Source: Actinoplanes teichomyceticus ATCC 31121
GTDB lineage: Bacteria; Actinomycetota; Actinomycetes; Mycobacteriales; Micromonosporaceae
Reading direction: 5' to 3'
DNA length: 64,000 nt
Assembly (NCBI RefSeq): GCF_003711105.1
Contig: NZ_CP023865.1
Coordinates: 2,567,001 to 2,631,000, forward strand
Shown here: one piece after another, positions 37,555 to 46,451 of the stretch
Position numbering within the stretch: the stretch's first letter is position 1
How the letters are laid out: every line of letters starts with the position of its first letter
Made by a program: the position numbers and the translations under genes
The notes under the pieces: model-generated
Told to the model about the DNA's origin: nothing
What the model saw: the letters and a program-made list of their open reading frames with translations, nothing else
Databases searched by the model: none

Positions 37555-38883
37555 GTGAAGCGCAGGAATTTTCTGAGTCTCTCCGCGGGTGCCGCCGCGG
37601 CCACCGGGCTCGCCGCGTGCGGCAAGTCCGGTCCCAGCGACTCGAGCGGCGGCGGTGGCACTGCCGGCGCTGACGCCGCCAGCTACTGGTTCCTCAGCGG
37701 CCCGCCCGGCGAGCCGATCCGCCAGGGCGCGGTGGACCGCTTCAACAAGGCCAACCCGGACAACCAGGTCAAGGTCACCACCTTCCAGAACGACGCCTAC
37801 AAGGACAAGCTGAAGACCGCCCTCGGCGCGGGCCAGGCCCCGACGATCATCTGGGGCTGGGGCGGCGGCGGCCTGAAGAGCTACGTCGAGGCGGGTCAGG
37901 TGGACGACCTGACCGACTGGTTCGGCCAGAACGCCGCGGTCAAGGACCGGCTGTTCAAGTCCTCCTTCGGCCCGGCCACGATCGACGGCAAGATCTACGC
38001 CATGCCGGCGGAGACGGTACAGCCGATCGTCATGCTGTACAACAAGGAGGCGTTCGAGAAGGTCGGCGTGCAGAACCCGCCGCAGACCTGGGCCGAGGTG
38101 ATGGACCTGGTCCCGAAGTTCAACGCCAAGGGCATCGCGCCGTTCTCGCTGGCCGGCCAGTCCCGGTGGACCAACATGATGTGGCTGGAGTTCCTCTTCG
38201 ACCGGATCGGCGGTCCCGAGGTCTTCGGCAACGTCTTCAACGGCCAGAAGGACGCCTGGAACAACCCGGCCTCGATCGAGAGCCTCACCAAGATCCAGGA
38301 GCTGATCAAGGCGAACGGCTTCATCAAGGGCTTCGCCTCGATCGCCGCCGACACGAACGCCGACCAGGCGCTGCTCTACCGCGGCAAGGCGGCCATGATG
38401 CTGCACGGCAGCTGGTCGTACGGCATCATCCAGGCCGAGGGCGGCAACTTCATCAAGGACGGCAAGCTGGGCTACTTCAACTTCCCGGCTGTCGACGGCG
38501 GCAAGGGCGACCCGAGCAACACCGTCGGCAACGCCGGCCAGTACCTCTCGATCTACTCCAAGGCCTCCGACAAGCAGAAGGAGACCGCGAAGAAGTTCTT
38601 CCAGAGCCTGCTCGACGACACCGAGCAGGAAGGCTGGATCAAGACCGGCGGCGTGCCGATCGTGCAGGGCTCCAACGCCAAGCTCGCCTCCTCGCCGGAC
38701 AAGGACTTCCTGAACTTCATCTACGACGTGGCCAGCAAGGCGAAGAACTTCGGCCAGTCCTGGGACCAGGCGCTGAGCCCGACCGCGGCGGAGACGCTGC
38801 TGGACAACATCGCGAAGCTGTTCCAGCTGTCGATCTCGCCGCAGAAGTTCGCCGACAACATGAACCAGGTCATCGGCAAATGA
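37555..38883 (+). CDS. Oligosaccharide ABC transporter binding lipoprotein (xylobiose type)
   Basis: A 442-residue solute-binding protein of the sugar (CUT1) family. The signal MKRRNFLSLSAGAAAATGLAAC ends in a lipobox, so it is membrane-anchored outside the cell. Diagnostic stretches are FNKANPDNQVKVTTFQNDAYKDKL, APTIIWGWGGG, IYAMPAETVQPIVMLYNKEAFEKVG and GKGDPSNTVGNAGQY, the last resembling BxlE-like xylobiose binders. GTG start with ACGGAGA 8 bases upstream. It overlaps the first permease by 4 bases. Ligand assignment to xylo-oligosaccharides is inferred from the cluster and could instead be another beta-linked disaccharide. Confidence 0.9.
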   Translation: MKRRNFLSLSAGAAAATGLAACGKSGPSDSSGGGGTAGADAASYWFLSGPPGEPIRQGAVDRFNKANPDNQVKVTTFQNDAYKDKLKTALGAGQAPTIIWGWGGGGLKSYVEAGQVDDLTDWFGQNAAVKDRLFKSSFGPATIDGKIYAMPAETVQPIVMLYNKEAFEKVGVQNPPQTWAEVMDLVPKFNAKGIAPFSLAGQSRWTNMMWLEFLFDRIGGPEVFGNVFNGQKDAWNNPASIESLTKIQELIKANGFIKGFASIAADTNADQALLYRGKAAMMLHGSWSYGIIQAEGGNFIKDGKLGYFNFPAVDGGKGDPSNTVGNAGQYLSIYSKASDKQKETAKKFFQSLLDDTEQEGWIKTGGVPIVQGSNAKLASSPDKDFLNFIYDVASKAKNFGQSWDQALSPTAAETLLDNIAKLFQLSISPQKFADNMNQVIGK

Positions 38884-39806
38884 CGATCGCACCGCCCGTA
38901 GTGCGGTCCGCTCCCCCCACCGCTGCTCGCGGCGGGGGGAGCGGTTCCGTCTCCTGGATGGCCTGGCCGGCGCTCATCGCGTTCACGATCTTCGGCATCG
39001 TGCCGTTGTTCGGCGTCGTCGCGCTCAGCTTCACGTCGTGGAACGGCATCAGCGAACAGATCAGCCTGACCGGGCTGGACAGCTGGAAGACCGTGCTCAG
39101 CGACCCCGGTCTGCCGCACGCCCTCTGGGTCACCTTCCTGATCATGGCGCTGTCCTGGCTGGCGCAGACCCCGCTCTCGATCCTGATCGGGGTCTTCATC
39201 GCGGCCCACAAGCGCTACCGCGCGCTGCTGGCCGTGCTCTTCTTCATCCCGCTGCTGCTGAGCCAGGCCGCCATCGCGATCACCTACAAGATGCTGCTGG
39301 ACCCGAACTTCGGGCTCGGCGCCGGCCTCGGCTTCGAGTTCCTCCAGCAGAACTGGCTGGGCGAGGAGAACCTCGCGCTGGGCGTGGTGGTCTTCGTGGT
39401 GTCCTGGCAGTGGATCCCCTTCCACTCGCTGATCTACCAGGGCGGCGTCCGGCAGATCCCGGCCTCGATGTACGAGGCGGCGGAGATCGACGGCGCCGGC
39501 CGGGTCCGGCAGTTCTTCAGCATCACCCTGCCGCAGCTGAAGTACACGATCATCACATCGTCGACGCTGATGGTGGTCGGCTCGCTGACCTTCTTCGACC
39601 TGATCTGGGTGCTCACCGCCGGCGGTCCGAGTGACGCCACCCGCGCCCTCGCGGTGGACATGTACCAGACCGGCTTCAAGGCCGCCCTGATGGGCCCGGC
39701 CAGCGCGATCGCGGTCATCCTGGTCCTGGTCGGCCTGGGTCTGGCTCTGCTGCTGCGCCGGCTCGGTGGCCGGGACGCGACCGCGAGCCAGCTGGAAGGA
39801 GCCTGA
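38880..39806 (+). CDS. Sugar ABC transporter permease (MalF/BxlF type)
   Basis: A 308-residue membrane permease with about six helices, beginning SWMAWPALIAFTIFGIVPLFGVVALSF. The EAA loop is YEAAEIDGAGRVRQFFSITLPQLKY (about 196-220), followed by LTAGGPSDATRALAVDMYQTGF, typical of CUT1 first permeases. The ATG overlaps the binding-protein stop by 4 bases. No ATPase gene is in the cluster; in Streptomyces such importers share a general ATPase (MsiK) encoded elsewhere, and the same is likely here. Confidence 0.92.
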   Translation: MTIAPPVVRSAPPTAARGGGSGSVSWMAWPALIAFTIFGIVPLFGVVALSFTSWNGISEQISLTGLDSWKTVLSDPGLPHALWVTFLIMALSWLAQTPLSILIGVFIAAHKRYRALLAVLFFIPLLLSQAAIAITYKMLLDPNFGLGAGLGFEFLQQNWLGEENLALGVVVFVVSWQWIPFHSLIYQGGVRQIPASMYEAAEIDGAGRVRQFFSITLPQLKYTIITSSTLMVVGSLTFFDLIWVLTAGGPSDATRALAVDMYQTGFKAALMGPASAIAVILVLVGLGLALLLRRLGGRDATASQLEGA

Positions 39807-39808
39807 TA

Positions 39809-40705
39809 GTGACGACCGTGCTCGACAGCCGGGCCACCGGCAAGGTGGCCGGCGCGCCACCGGCCCGGAGCAAGCGGCCGCGGATCCTGCAGTACAACTT
39901 CCTCGGCGGTCTCGCCGGATGGCTCTGGCTGCTGGTGGTGATCATTCCGATCTACTGGATCGTGATCACCAGCTTCAAGCTGCAGAACGACTACTACGAC
40001 ACCAGCCCGCTCGCCCCGCCGGCCAACCCGACGCTGGAGAACTACCGGTTCGTCCTGGAGAACGACTTCGTCCGGTACTTCTTCAACAGCGTGATCGTCA
40101 CGGTCGGGTCGGTGGTCCCGGCGGTGGTGGTGTCGTTCATGGCCGCCTACGCCATCGTGCGCGGCAGCGCGACCAGCCGGTTCCTGCGTTCGGTGAACTC
40201 GGTGTTCCTGATGGGCCTGGCGATCCCGCTGCAGGCGGTGATCATCCCGGTCTATCTGATCATCATCAAACTGCAGATGTACGACACGCTCGGGGCGATC
40301 ATCCTGCCGTCGATCGCGTTCGCCATCCCGCTGTCGGTGCTGGTGCTGTCGAACTTCATCCGTGACGTGCCGAAGGAGCTCTTCGAGTCGATGCGGATGG
40401 ACGGCGCCACCGAGTGGGGCACGCTGTGGCGCCTGGCGCTGCCGCTGACCCGGCCGGCGCTGGTCACCGTCACCATCTACCAGGGCCTGCAGGTGTGGAA
40501 CGGCTTCCTGCTGCCGCTGATCCTGACCCAGACCCCGGAGCAGCGCACCCTGCCGCTCGCGCTGGCCAGTTTCCAGGGGCAGTACAGCGTCAACATCCCG
40601 GCCGTGCTGGCCTCGGTGGTGCTGACCACCCTGCCGATCCTGACCCTCTACATCATCGGCCGCCGCCAGCTACTCAGCGGCCTGACCGCGGGTTTCGGCA
40701 AGTGA
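39809..40705 (+). CDS. Sugar ABC transporter permease (MalG/BxlG type)
   Basis: A 298-residue permease pairing with the upstream one. First helix GWLWLLVVIIPIYWIVITSFK; EAA loop FESMRMDGATEWGTLWRLALPLTRPAL (about 191-217); then WNGFLLPLILTQTPEQRTLPLAL, typical of CUT1 second permeases. GTG start two bases after the preceding stop. The last 36 bases overlap the 3' end of the convergent LacI-type gene. Confidence 0.92.
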   Translation: MTTVLDSRATGKVAGAPPARSKRPRILQYNFLGGLAGWLWLLVVIIPIYWIVITSFKLQNDYYDTSPLAPPANPTLENYRFVLENDFVRYFFNSVIVTVGSVVPAVVVSFMAAYAIVRGSATSRFLRSVNSVFLMGLAIPLQAVIIPVYLIIIKLQMYDTLGAIILPSIAFAIPLSVLVLSNFIRDVPKELFESMRMDGATEWGTLWRLALPLTRPALVTVTIYQGLQVWNGFLLPLILTQTPEQRTLPLALASFQGQYSVNIPAVLASVVLTTLPILTLYIIGRRQLLSGLTAGFGK

Positions 40706-41707
40706 CTTGGTGCTCTCCCGCACCATCAGCTTGGTGACCAGCTCCACCCGGGGGGTCTCGATGGTCTCGCCGCGCGACAGTCGCAGGACTGTCCGCGCGG
40801 CGAGCGCCCCCATCTCCGCCAGCGGCTGACGGATCGTGGTCAGCGGCGGCGAGGACCAGCACGCGTCGGGCAGGTCGTCGAAACCGACCACGCTCAGGTC
40901 GTCCGGCACCCGCAGGCCGCGGCGGCGGGCCGCCTCGTAGACCCCGAGCGCCATCTGGTCGCTGGACGCGAAGATCGCGGTGGGCCGGTCCGGCCGGTCC
41001 AGCAGCCGGCCACCGGCCAGAAAACCCGACTCGTTGCGGAAGTCGCCCTGCTCCATCAGGTCCGGGTCGACCGGCAGCCCGGCGCCCTCCATCGCCGCCC
41101 GGAAACCGTCCAGCCGCGCCCGGCTGCACAGCAGATTCTTCGGCCCGGCGATGAATCCGATCCGCCGGTGGCCGAGCCCGATCAGGTGGTCGGTGGCGGT
41201 CCGGCCGCCGGACCAGTTGGTCGCCCCGATGGTGGGCACGTCGGTCGCGGCGCCACCGGCCGGGTCGATGATCACCACCGGGACGCGCAGCCGGTGCAAC
41301 TCGGTGTGCACCGGCTCGGCGACGTCCGAGGTCACGAAGACCACGCCGTCGGAGGCGCGGGCGCGCAGGTTCTGCAGCCACTGCCGGGTCGCGGTGGTGC
41401 GCCGGTGCACCTGGGACACCACGGTGCCGACCCCGGCCGCGTGGGTCACGTCCTCCACGCCGCGGACCAGCTCCAGCGCCCACGGGCTGTCCAGGTCGTT
41501 GAAGACGAGGTCGATCAGGCGGGCCCGGCCGGAATGTCGAGAGTTGCGAGGACGGTAGTCGTGCTCGCGCAACAGCCGCTCGATGAGCTCGCGGGTCTGC
41601 GGCGAGACGTCGGACCGGCCGTTGAGCACCCGGGAGACGGTCGGCACGGACACGCCGGCGGCGTCCGCGATGGCCGCGATGGTCACGCGTTGTTTACCGA
41701 CAGCCAT
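40670..41707 (-). CDS. LacI-family sugar-responsive repressor
   Basis: A 345-residue LacI/GalR regulator: N-terminal helix-turn-helix and hinge (VTIAAIADAAGVSVPTVSRVLNGRSDVSPQTRELI..., about 7-60), then a periplasmic-binding-like sensor domain with IDPAGGAATDVPTIGATNWSGGRTATDHLI, FIAGPKNL, AIFASSDQMALGVYEAARRRGLRVPDDLSVVGFDDL and LTTIRQPL. MAVGKQRVT is taken as start since the LacI domain usually begins within a few residues of the N-terminus. It is expected to repress the GH3-transporter cluster and itself; operator-like palindromes lie in both upstream regions. Confidence 0.93.
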   Translation of the reverse strand: MAVGKQRVTIAAIADAAGVSVPTVSRVLNGRSDVSPQTRELIERLLREHDYRPRNSRHSGRARLIDLVFNDLDSPWALELVRGVEDVTHAAGVGTVVSQVHRRTTATRQWLQNLRARASDGVVFVTSDVAEPVHTELHRLRVPVVIIDPAGGAATDVPTIGATNWSGGRTATDHLIGLGHRRIGFIAGPKNLLCSRARLDGFRAAMEGAGLPVDPDLMEQGDFRNESGFLAGGRLLDRPDRPTAIFASSDQMALGVYEAARRRGLRVPDDLSVVGFDDLPDACWSSPPLTTIRQPLAEMGALAARTVLRLSRGETIETPRVELVTKLMVRESTKSLAETRGQAAE

Positions 41708-41819
41708 GGGGGCGCGCTCCTTACCGCCGGGGTGCAATGGCTGCAACTTCCGGGCCCGGCACCGAAATCATGCCATGATTGAAGCTCGCTTTTACATGCT
41801 GGAAACGACCCGCTTTCAG

Positions 41820-41865
41820 TTAACCGGTTAAGCGCTACCGGCGGGTTCGCCGTGGGAGCGCTTCC
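41820..41865. promoter_or_regulatory. LacI-type operator candidates upstream of the LacI gene
   Basis: TTAACCGGTTAA (41820-41831) is a perfect 12-base palindrome with the central CG step typical of LacI-family operators. GGAGCGCTTCC (41855-41865) is a near-palindrome of the same kind. They lie 110-160 bases upstream of the LacI start, so autoregulation is plausible. Confidence 0.5.
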
Positions 41866-41876
41866 GGTTCGGCGGC

Positions 41877-41887
41877 CGAAACTTCCG
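41877..41887. promoter_or_regulatory. Third CGAAACTTCCG operator-like core
   Basis: CGAAACTTCCG matches the core of the 37301 palindrome with one change. With 37301 and 37463 it gives three related sites flanking this cluster. Confidence 0.4.
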
Positions 41888-42306
41888 GACAGCGCTCGGC
41901 GAAAGTCGCCGGTGGGCGGGCAGTCCCAGGTCAGGGCCGGAATGACGATTTCAGCGGTGCAGACCAGCACGGTGCGGCCGGCGCGGCGGCACCGGGGGAG
42001 GGGCCGGTGACGTACCTCATGGGGAGTTGCCGCCGTGGCGGTCAACTCCCTCGGCTGCTCCGGAGCGCGGCCGCTACGCCGGTGGACTCCGGCGCGCTGC
42101 TCACGAAGGTGGCCGCGTCCGACGAGGTCGCCGCCCGCGGTCCCGGCCTCGCCGACCGGATCGTCACGCCCGGGCTGCACGAGCGCGCGGGCTTCGACCC
42201 CGCGGTCACGATCAGCGACGGTGCGCCTGCGAGGGACCGCCTCGTCGCCTCTCGGGCCGCGCCGCCTGCGGAAGCGGCTCCGGCCCCACCGGGCGAGCGG
42301 GCCGCG

Positions 42307-42352
42307 CCGGCGGCGCGAAAGGAACCCCGGAGGCTCCCTTTCGCGGCGCCGG
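42307..42352 (-). terminator. Hairpin after the LLM oxidoreductase gene
   Basis: CCGGCG/CGCCGG outer arms and GCGAAAGG/CCTTTCGC inner arms, separated by a 2x2 internal loop, enclose a 14-base loop. It begins 18 bases beyond the stop codon of the minus-strand LLM gene. No clear T-run. Confidence 0.6.
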
Positions 42353-42369
42353 GCCTTCGTGGTGGAGGG

Positions 42370-43251
42370 TCAGGAGAACTGCGGGATGACCTCCTCGGCG
42401 AAGGCGAGCAGGGGCTCGTGCTCGTACGCCACCCGGGGGATGTAGGCGATCACGTAGTCGGCGCCGGCCTCGGCGATCGCCTCCACCCGGGCGCGGATCT
42501 GCGCGGTGGTGTCGTCCGGGTTCACGTTCAGGCTGGTCGACTTGCTGATCCGGGCGTAATCGGTGCCCTGCTCGTCGCAGTGCCGGCGGAGCACCGCCAG
42601 CTTCTGCCGGATCACCTCCGGGTCGCCGTTGCCCACGTTGCAACCCTCGGCGTACTTCGCGACCAGCTTCAGCGTCACCTTCTCGCCGCCGCCACCCAGC
42701 CACAGGTCCGGCTTGCGGCCGCCGGCGCCCTTGGGCTGGTTGATCGCCCCGTCGATCCGGTAGTGCTTGCCGGTGAAGACCGGCTGCTCCTCGGTCCACA
42801 TCCGGTGCACGACCTCGACGGCCTCGCGGAAGGCGCGCATCCGCTCCGGCACGTCGGCCCACTCGTAGCCGTAGGCCTTCCACTCGTGCTCGTACCACCC
42901 GGCGCCCAGGCCGGCGTAGAGCCGCCCGTGACTGGCCACGTCCACGGTCGACGCGATCTTCGCGTACAGCGACGGCTGCCGGTAACCGTTGCAGCCGACC
43001 ATCTGCCCGATCTTCACCCGGCTGGTGTCCCGGGCCAGCGTCGAGCTCACCGTCCACGCCTCGAACGTGGTGTTGATCGTCGGCTCCGGGACGGTGTGGA
43101 AGTGGTCGTACACCCACACGGAGTCCCACGGGCCGGCGTCGGCAAGCCTGGCGACGGCGGTCATCGCCTCGTACTGCTCCACCGGGTCGTCGATCTCGAC
43201 CAGGTCCATCCGCCAGCCCTGCGGCACGAAAACCCCGAAACGCATGCTCAT
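42370..43251 (-). CDS. LLM-class F420-dependent oxidoreductase
   Basis: A 293-residue luciferase-like TIM-barrel oxidoreductase of the F420-dependent type. It has MRFGVFVPQGWRMDL, WDSVWVYDHFHTVP, KIGQMVGCNGYRQPSLYAKIASTVDVASHGRLYAGLGAGWYEHEWKAYG and PDLWLGGGGEKVTLKLVAKYAEGCN. The substrate is unknown. A TATAGA hexamer ends 8 bases upstream of the ATG, suggesting a leaderless transcript. It is divergent from the ROK-sulfatase operon across 379 bases, so joint regulation is possible but not shown. Confidence 0.9.
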   Translation of the reverse strand: MSMRFGVFVPQGWRMDLVEIDDPVEQYEAMTAVARLADAGPWDSVWVYDHFHTVPEPTINTTFEAWTVSSTLARDTSRVKIGQMVGCNGYRQPSLYAKIASTVDVASHGRLYAGLGAGWYEHEWKAYGYEWADVPERMRAFREAVEVVHRMWTEEQPVFTGKHYRIDGAINQPKGAGGRKPDLWLGGGGEKVTLKLVAKYAEGCNVGNGDPEVIRQKLAVLRRHCDEQGTDYARISKSTSLNVNPDDTTAQIRARVEAIAEAGADYVIAYIPRVAYEHEPLLAFAEEVIPQFS

Positions 43252-43581
43252 GGACCCAATCTATAGATCGTCGGTGGCTTGAGTGGGTGGTGCCCCGCCA
43301 AGCGGGCGGGAGGCGACGCCGATCCGGGGACGGCCCGGGCGCAGCGACGGTGCGGTGGAGGTCGCCGACAGCGGTGGCGTCGCCCGCCACCCGGGGCCCC
43401 GCCGGTGCGCCGGCGTCGGTGGCGGCTGATCGGGTGGCGCTTGCACCGTGGCCGCCGGCTCGGCGGTGCGGGCCGGCGCCGGCGGTCGTTGTGGCCGTGT
43501 GGCAAGGGCGGCGGGGCCCGGTCCGGCGGCTGATGCCACGAGGCTGCTGAGGAAGTTTTCCTACTGGTTTTGCAGAGATAA

Positions 43582-43624
43582 TTCCGTCGGATCGTTGACG
43601 GAAAAATTGCCGGTTGCCTACGGT
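43582..43624 (+). promoter_or_regulatory. Promoter and overlapping operator of the ROK-ABC-sulfatase operon
   Basis: TTGACG (-35, 43595-43600), an 18-base spacer and TACGGT (-10, 43619-43624) end 6 bases before the GTG at 43631, so the transcript should start at or near the first codon (leaderless). The perfect inverted repeat TTCCGTC-N8-GACGGAA (43582-43603) covers the -35, a position suited to repression by the ROK protein. The remaining 330 bases of this gap show no gene. Confidence 0.65.
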
Positions 43625-43630
43625 GACCGC

Positions 43631-44893
43631 GTGTCGGCAACCGGAGGCGTCCACGCGCTGGTCAGACGGGCTCACGAGGAGCGCGTGCTGGCCATCCTGC
43701 GTGAGCACGGAACCCTGAGCCGGGCCCAGATCGCGGCCCGCTCGGGCCTGTCGCGCACCACGCTGTCCGAGATCACCGGCGACCTGCTGGGCCGCGGGGC
43801 GATCGTCAAGGTGACCACCGACGCGCACCGGCGGGCCGGCAGCGGACGCCCCGCCGAGCTGCTCGCCCTCGACCCGCGCTCGGGCCAGTTCCTCGGCGTC
43901 GACCTCGGGCACACCCGGGTGCGCGTGGTGGTCGCCGACGCGGCACACGAGATCATCGCGAGCGGGGTCGCGCCGTACCCGGCGGGGACGTCCCTGCCGG
44001 CGCGGATCCGCGCCGGACTCGCCCTGATCGAGCGGCTGGGCCGGGAGCGGGGCCTGGGCCTGTCCGCGTTGCAGGCGGTCGGGGTCGGGGTCACCGGCCC
44101 GTACCCGGCGGGCAGCGCCCGGGCGGACGTCTCCGCCGCGTTCCGGGAACGGTTCGGCGCTCCGGTGCTGGTGGACAACAACACCCGGTTCGCCGCGCTG
44201 GCCGAGGCCGGGACCACCGACGCGCGCGACGTGCTCTACATCCGGCTCGCCGCCGGCATCGGTGGCGGCCTGGTGGTCGGCGGGCGGCTGGTGACCGGGG
44301 CGCAGGGAGCGGCCGGCGAGTTCGGGCACGTGCTCGCCGAGCCGGGCGGCGCGGCCTGCCGTTGCGGCAAGCGTGGCTGCCTGGAGACGGTGGCCTCGAC
44401 CGGGGCGGCGCTGGCCGCGGCCGGCGTCGCCGACCTGGACCGGCTGGCCGCACGCCGGGCGGAGCCCGCGGTGGCCGCGGCGATGGACCGGATCGGCGAG
44501 GCGGTGGGGCGGGTGCTCGCGTCGGCCGCGCTGATCCTCGATCCCGAGCTCATCGTGATCGGCGGCAGCCTGCCCCGCGCGGTCCCGGCGATCGTCGACC
44601 GCGCCGCCCGGGTGATCGCCGCCGGGCGGGTGCCGCCCGGCCCGTGGTCCGCCGGCACCCGCTCGGCGGACCACGGGACGGGCGGGCCGGGTTCGGCGGT
44701 GCGTGGTGGCCGGGTGGCCGCCGGGCCGGTGCCGGCGGACCGGGAGCCCGGCGGGGCGGCCGGTGGGTCCGGCCCGCTGGTGCGCGCCGCCCGGCTGGGC
44801 GACGAGGACGGGGCGCTGGGCGCGGTCGCCGCTCTCTACCGGCGTTCCCCGCTGCTGGCCGGATATTCCACTCTCGACGGGAGCACGCCATGA
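43631..44893 (+). CDS. ROK-family transcriptional regulator
   Basis: A 420-residue ROK repressor: N-terminal winged helix (about 15-75; [32 protein letters not shown]), then the ROK sugar-kinase-like fold with [57 protein letters not shown] and the zinc motif [10 protein letters not shown]. Near the C-terminus a Gly/Ala/Pro-rich insertion of about 45 residues (after [10 protein letters not shown]) is unusual. ROK regulators normally sense sugars or sugar phosphates, which hints that the operon's substrate carries a sugar. The stop overlaps the permease start by 4 bases. Confidence 0.9.
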   Translation: MSATGGVHALVRRAHEERVLAILREHGTLSRAQIAARSGLSRTTLSEITGDLLGRGAIVKVTTDAHRRAGSGRPAELLALDPRSGQFLGVDLGHTRVRVVVADAAHEIIASGVAPYPAGTSLPARIRAGLALIERLGRERGLGLSALQAVGVGVTGPYPAGSARADVSAAFRERFGAPVLVDNNTRFAALAEAGTTDARDVLYIRLAAGIGGGLVVGGRLVTGAQGAAGEFGHVLAEPGGAACRCGKRGCLETVASTGAALAAAGVADLDRLAARRAEPAVAAAMDRIGEAVGRVLASAALILDPELIVIGGSLPRAVPAIVDRAARVIAAGRVPPGPWSAGTRSADHGTGGPGSAVRGGRVAAGPVPADREPGGAAGGSGPLVRAARLGDEDGALGAVAALYRRSPLLAGYSTLDGSTP

Positions 44894-45693
44894 CCCTGCT
44901 GGAAGCGGACACCGGGGTGACCGCCCCGGCGCCGCCGGGGGCGCGCCGCCGGGGCGTACCCAAGGCGGTCCTGAACCTGATCTCCGTCGTGCTCGGCGTG
45001 GCGCTGTGGTGGGGGCTGTCGGCGACCGGGCCGGACATCCCGGCGCCACCGGTGGTGCTGGACCGGGCGGTCGAGCTGATCGGGGACGGCACGCTGGGCG
45101 CCGACGTCCTGGCCAGCCTCCGGCGGGTGCTGGCCGGGTTCGTGCTGGGTGTGCTGCTCGCCGTGCCGGTCGCTTTCCTGATGGGCTGGTACGCCCCGGT
45201 CCGCGCCCTGGTCGAGCCGTGGATCCAGTTCTTCCGGACCATCCCGCCGCTCGCGCTGATCCCGATGGCGATCGTGCTGATGGGCATCGAGGAGACCCCG
45301 AAGATCTTCGTGATCTTCCTGGCCTCGTTCCTGTCCTGCGTGATCGCCACCCTGCAGGGCGTGCTCGGTGTGGACCGGACGCTGATCGACGCGGCCCGGG
45401 TGCTCGGCTCCACCGACCGGGTCGTGCTGACCCGCGTGGTGATCCCGGCGTCGTCGCCGTTCATCCTGGTCGGGATGCGGATCGGGCTCGGCTCGTCGTG
45501 GGCCACCCTGGTCGCCGCCGAGCTGATCGCCGCCCAGCAGGGCCTGGGTTACCGGATGCAGAGCGCGCAGCTCTACTACGACCTGCCGACCATCTTCGTC
45601 GGCCTGATCAGCATCGGCGTGCTGGGCCTGCTGATGGACCGGATGCTGCTGCTCGCCGAACGCCGCCTCACCGCCTGGCAGGAGACCCGATGA
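44890..45693 (+). CDS. ABC transporter permease, sulfonate/taurine/nitrate type
   Basis: A 267-residue inner-membrane permease of the SsuC/TauC family with about six helices. It has [96 protein letters not shown] (EAA loop) and [14 protein letters not shown]. This family imports alkanesulfonates, taurine, sulfate esters and some unrelated compounds. 4-base overlaps at both ends tie it to the ROK and ATPase genes. Confidence 0.92.
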   Translation: MTLLEADTGVTAPAPPGARRRGVPKAVLNLISVVLGVALWWGLSATGPDIPAPPVVLDRAVELIGDGTLGADVLASLRRVLAGFVLGVLLAVPVAFLMGWYAPVRALVEPWIQFFRTIPPLALIPMAIVLMGIEETPKIFVIFLASFLSCVIATLQGVLGVDRTLIDAARVLGSTDRVVLTRVVIPASSPFILVGMRIGLGSSWATLVAAELIAAQQGLGYRMQSAQLYYDLPTIFVGLISIGVLGLLMDRMLLLAERRLTAWQETR

Positions 45694-46451
45694 TCACCGT
45701 CGACCGGGTACGCAAGGTCTTCACGCTGAAGAACGAGGAGTTCGTCGCGCTCGGTGAGGTGTCGCTGGAGCTGGCCGACAACGAGTTCGTCACCGTCGTC
45801 GGCCCGTCCGGCTGCGGCAAGACCACGCTGATGAACATCCTGGCCGGCCTGGAGACCCCGACCAGCGGGCAGGCGCTGCTCGACGGCGAGCCGGTCACCG
45901 GTCCGGGCCCGGAACGCGGCGTGATCTTCCAGCAGTACGCGCTCTTCCCGTGGTTGACGGTCCGCGAGAACGTCGAGTTCGGGCTGCGCAACCAGGGTGT
46001 GCCGCGGGCCCGTCGGCGGGTGGTCGCGGATCACTTCATCGCGCTGGTCGGGCTGGAGCGGTTCGCCGACGCGCTGCCCAAGACGCTGTCCGGCGGCATG
46101 AAGCAGCGGGTGGCGATCGCCCGGGCGTACGCGGTGAACCCGTCGATCCTGCTGATGGACGAGCCGTTCGGCGCGGTCGACGCGCTGACCCGGGTCCGTC
46201 TGCAGGAGCAGCTGCTGGCCACCTGGAGCCGGGACAGGCGCACCGTCGTCTTCGTCACCCACGACGTGGACGAGGCGGTCTTCCTGGCCAACCGGGTGGT
46301 CGTGATGGCCGCCCGGCCCGGCCGGATCGCCGAGATCGTCGACGTGGACCTGCCGTACCCGCGTACCGAGCAGATCCGTCTCAGTCCGCAGTTCACCGCG
46401 CTCCGCAATCGGGTGTGGAGCGCCGTTCATCACCAGGAGCCCGTACCGTGA
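45690..46451 (+). CDS. ABC transporter ATPase, SsuB/TauB type
   Basis: A 253-residue ATPase with Walker [14 protein letters not shown]-loop [16 protein letters not shown], signature [15 protein letters not shown], Walker [16 protein letters not shown] and switch VTHDVDEAV, all typical of the SsuB/TauB/NrtD group. ATG overlaps the permease stop and its stop overlaps the binding-protein GTG, 4 bases each. Confidence 0.93.
   Translation: MITVDRVRKVFTLKNEEFVALGEVSLELADNEFVTVVGPSGCGKTTLMNILAGLETPTSGQALLDGEPVTGPGPERGVIFQQYALFPWLTVRENVEFGLRNQGVPRARRRVVADHFIALVGLERFADALPKTLSGGMKQRVAIARAYAVNPSILLMDEPFGAVDALTRVRLQEQLLATWSRDRRTVVFVTHDVDEAVFLANRVVVMAARPGRIAEIVDVDLPYPRTEQIRLSPQFTALRNRVWSAVHHQEPVP

Larger units (their letters stand above)
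41708..42369. other. 662-base non-coding region upstream of the LacI gene
   Basis: Its first 200 bases are AT-richer and crowded with palindromes (listed separately). The rest shows only frames lacking any family resemblance, including a plus-strand frame from 42007 with DSGALLTKVAASDEVAARGPGLADRIVTPG that might be a gene remnant. The right end holds a hairpin that terminates the LLM gene. Confidence 0.55.
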
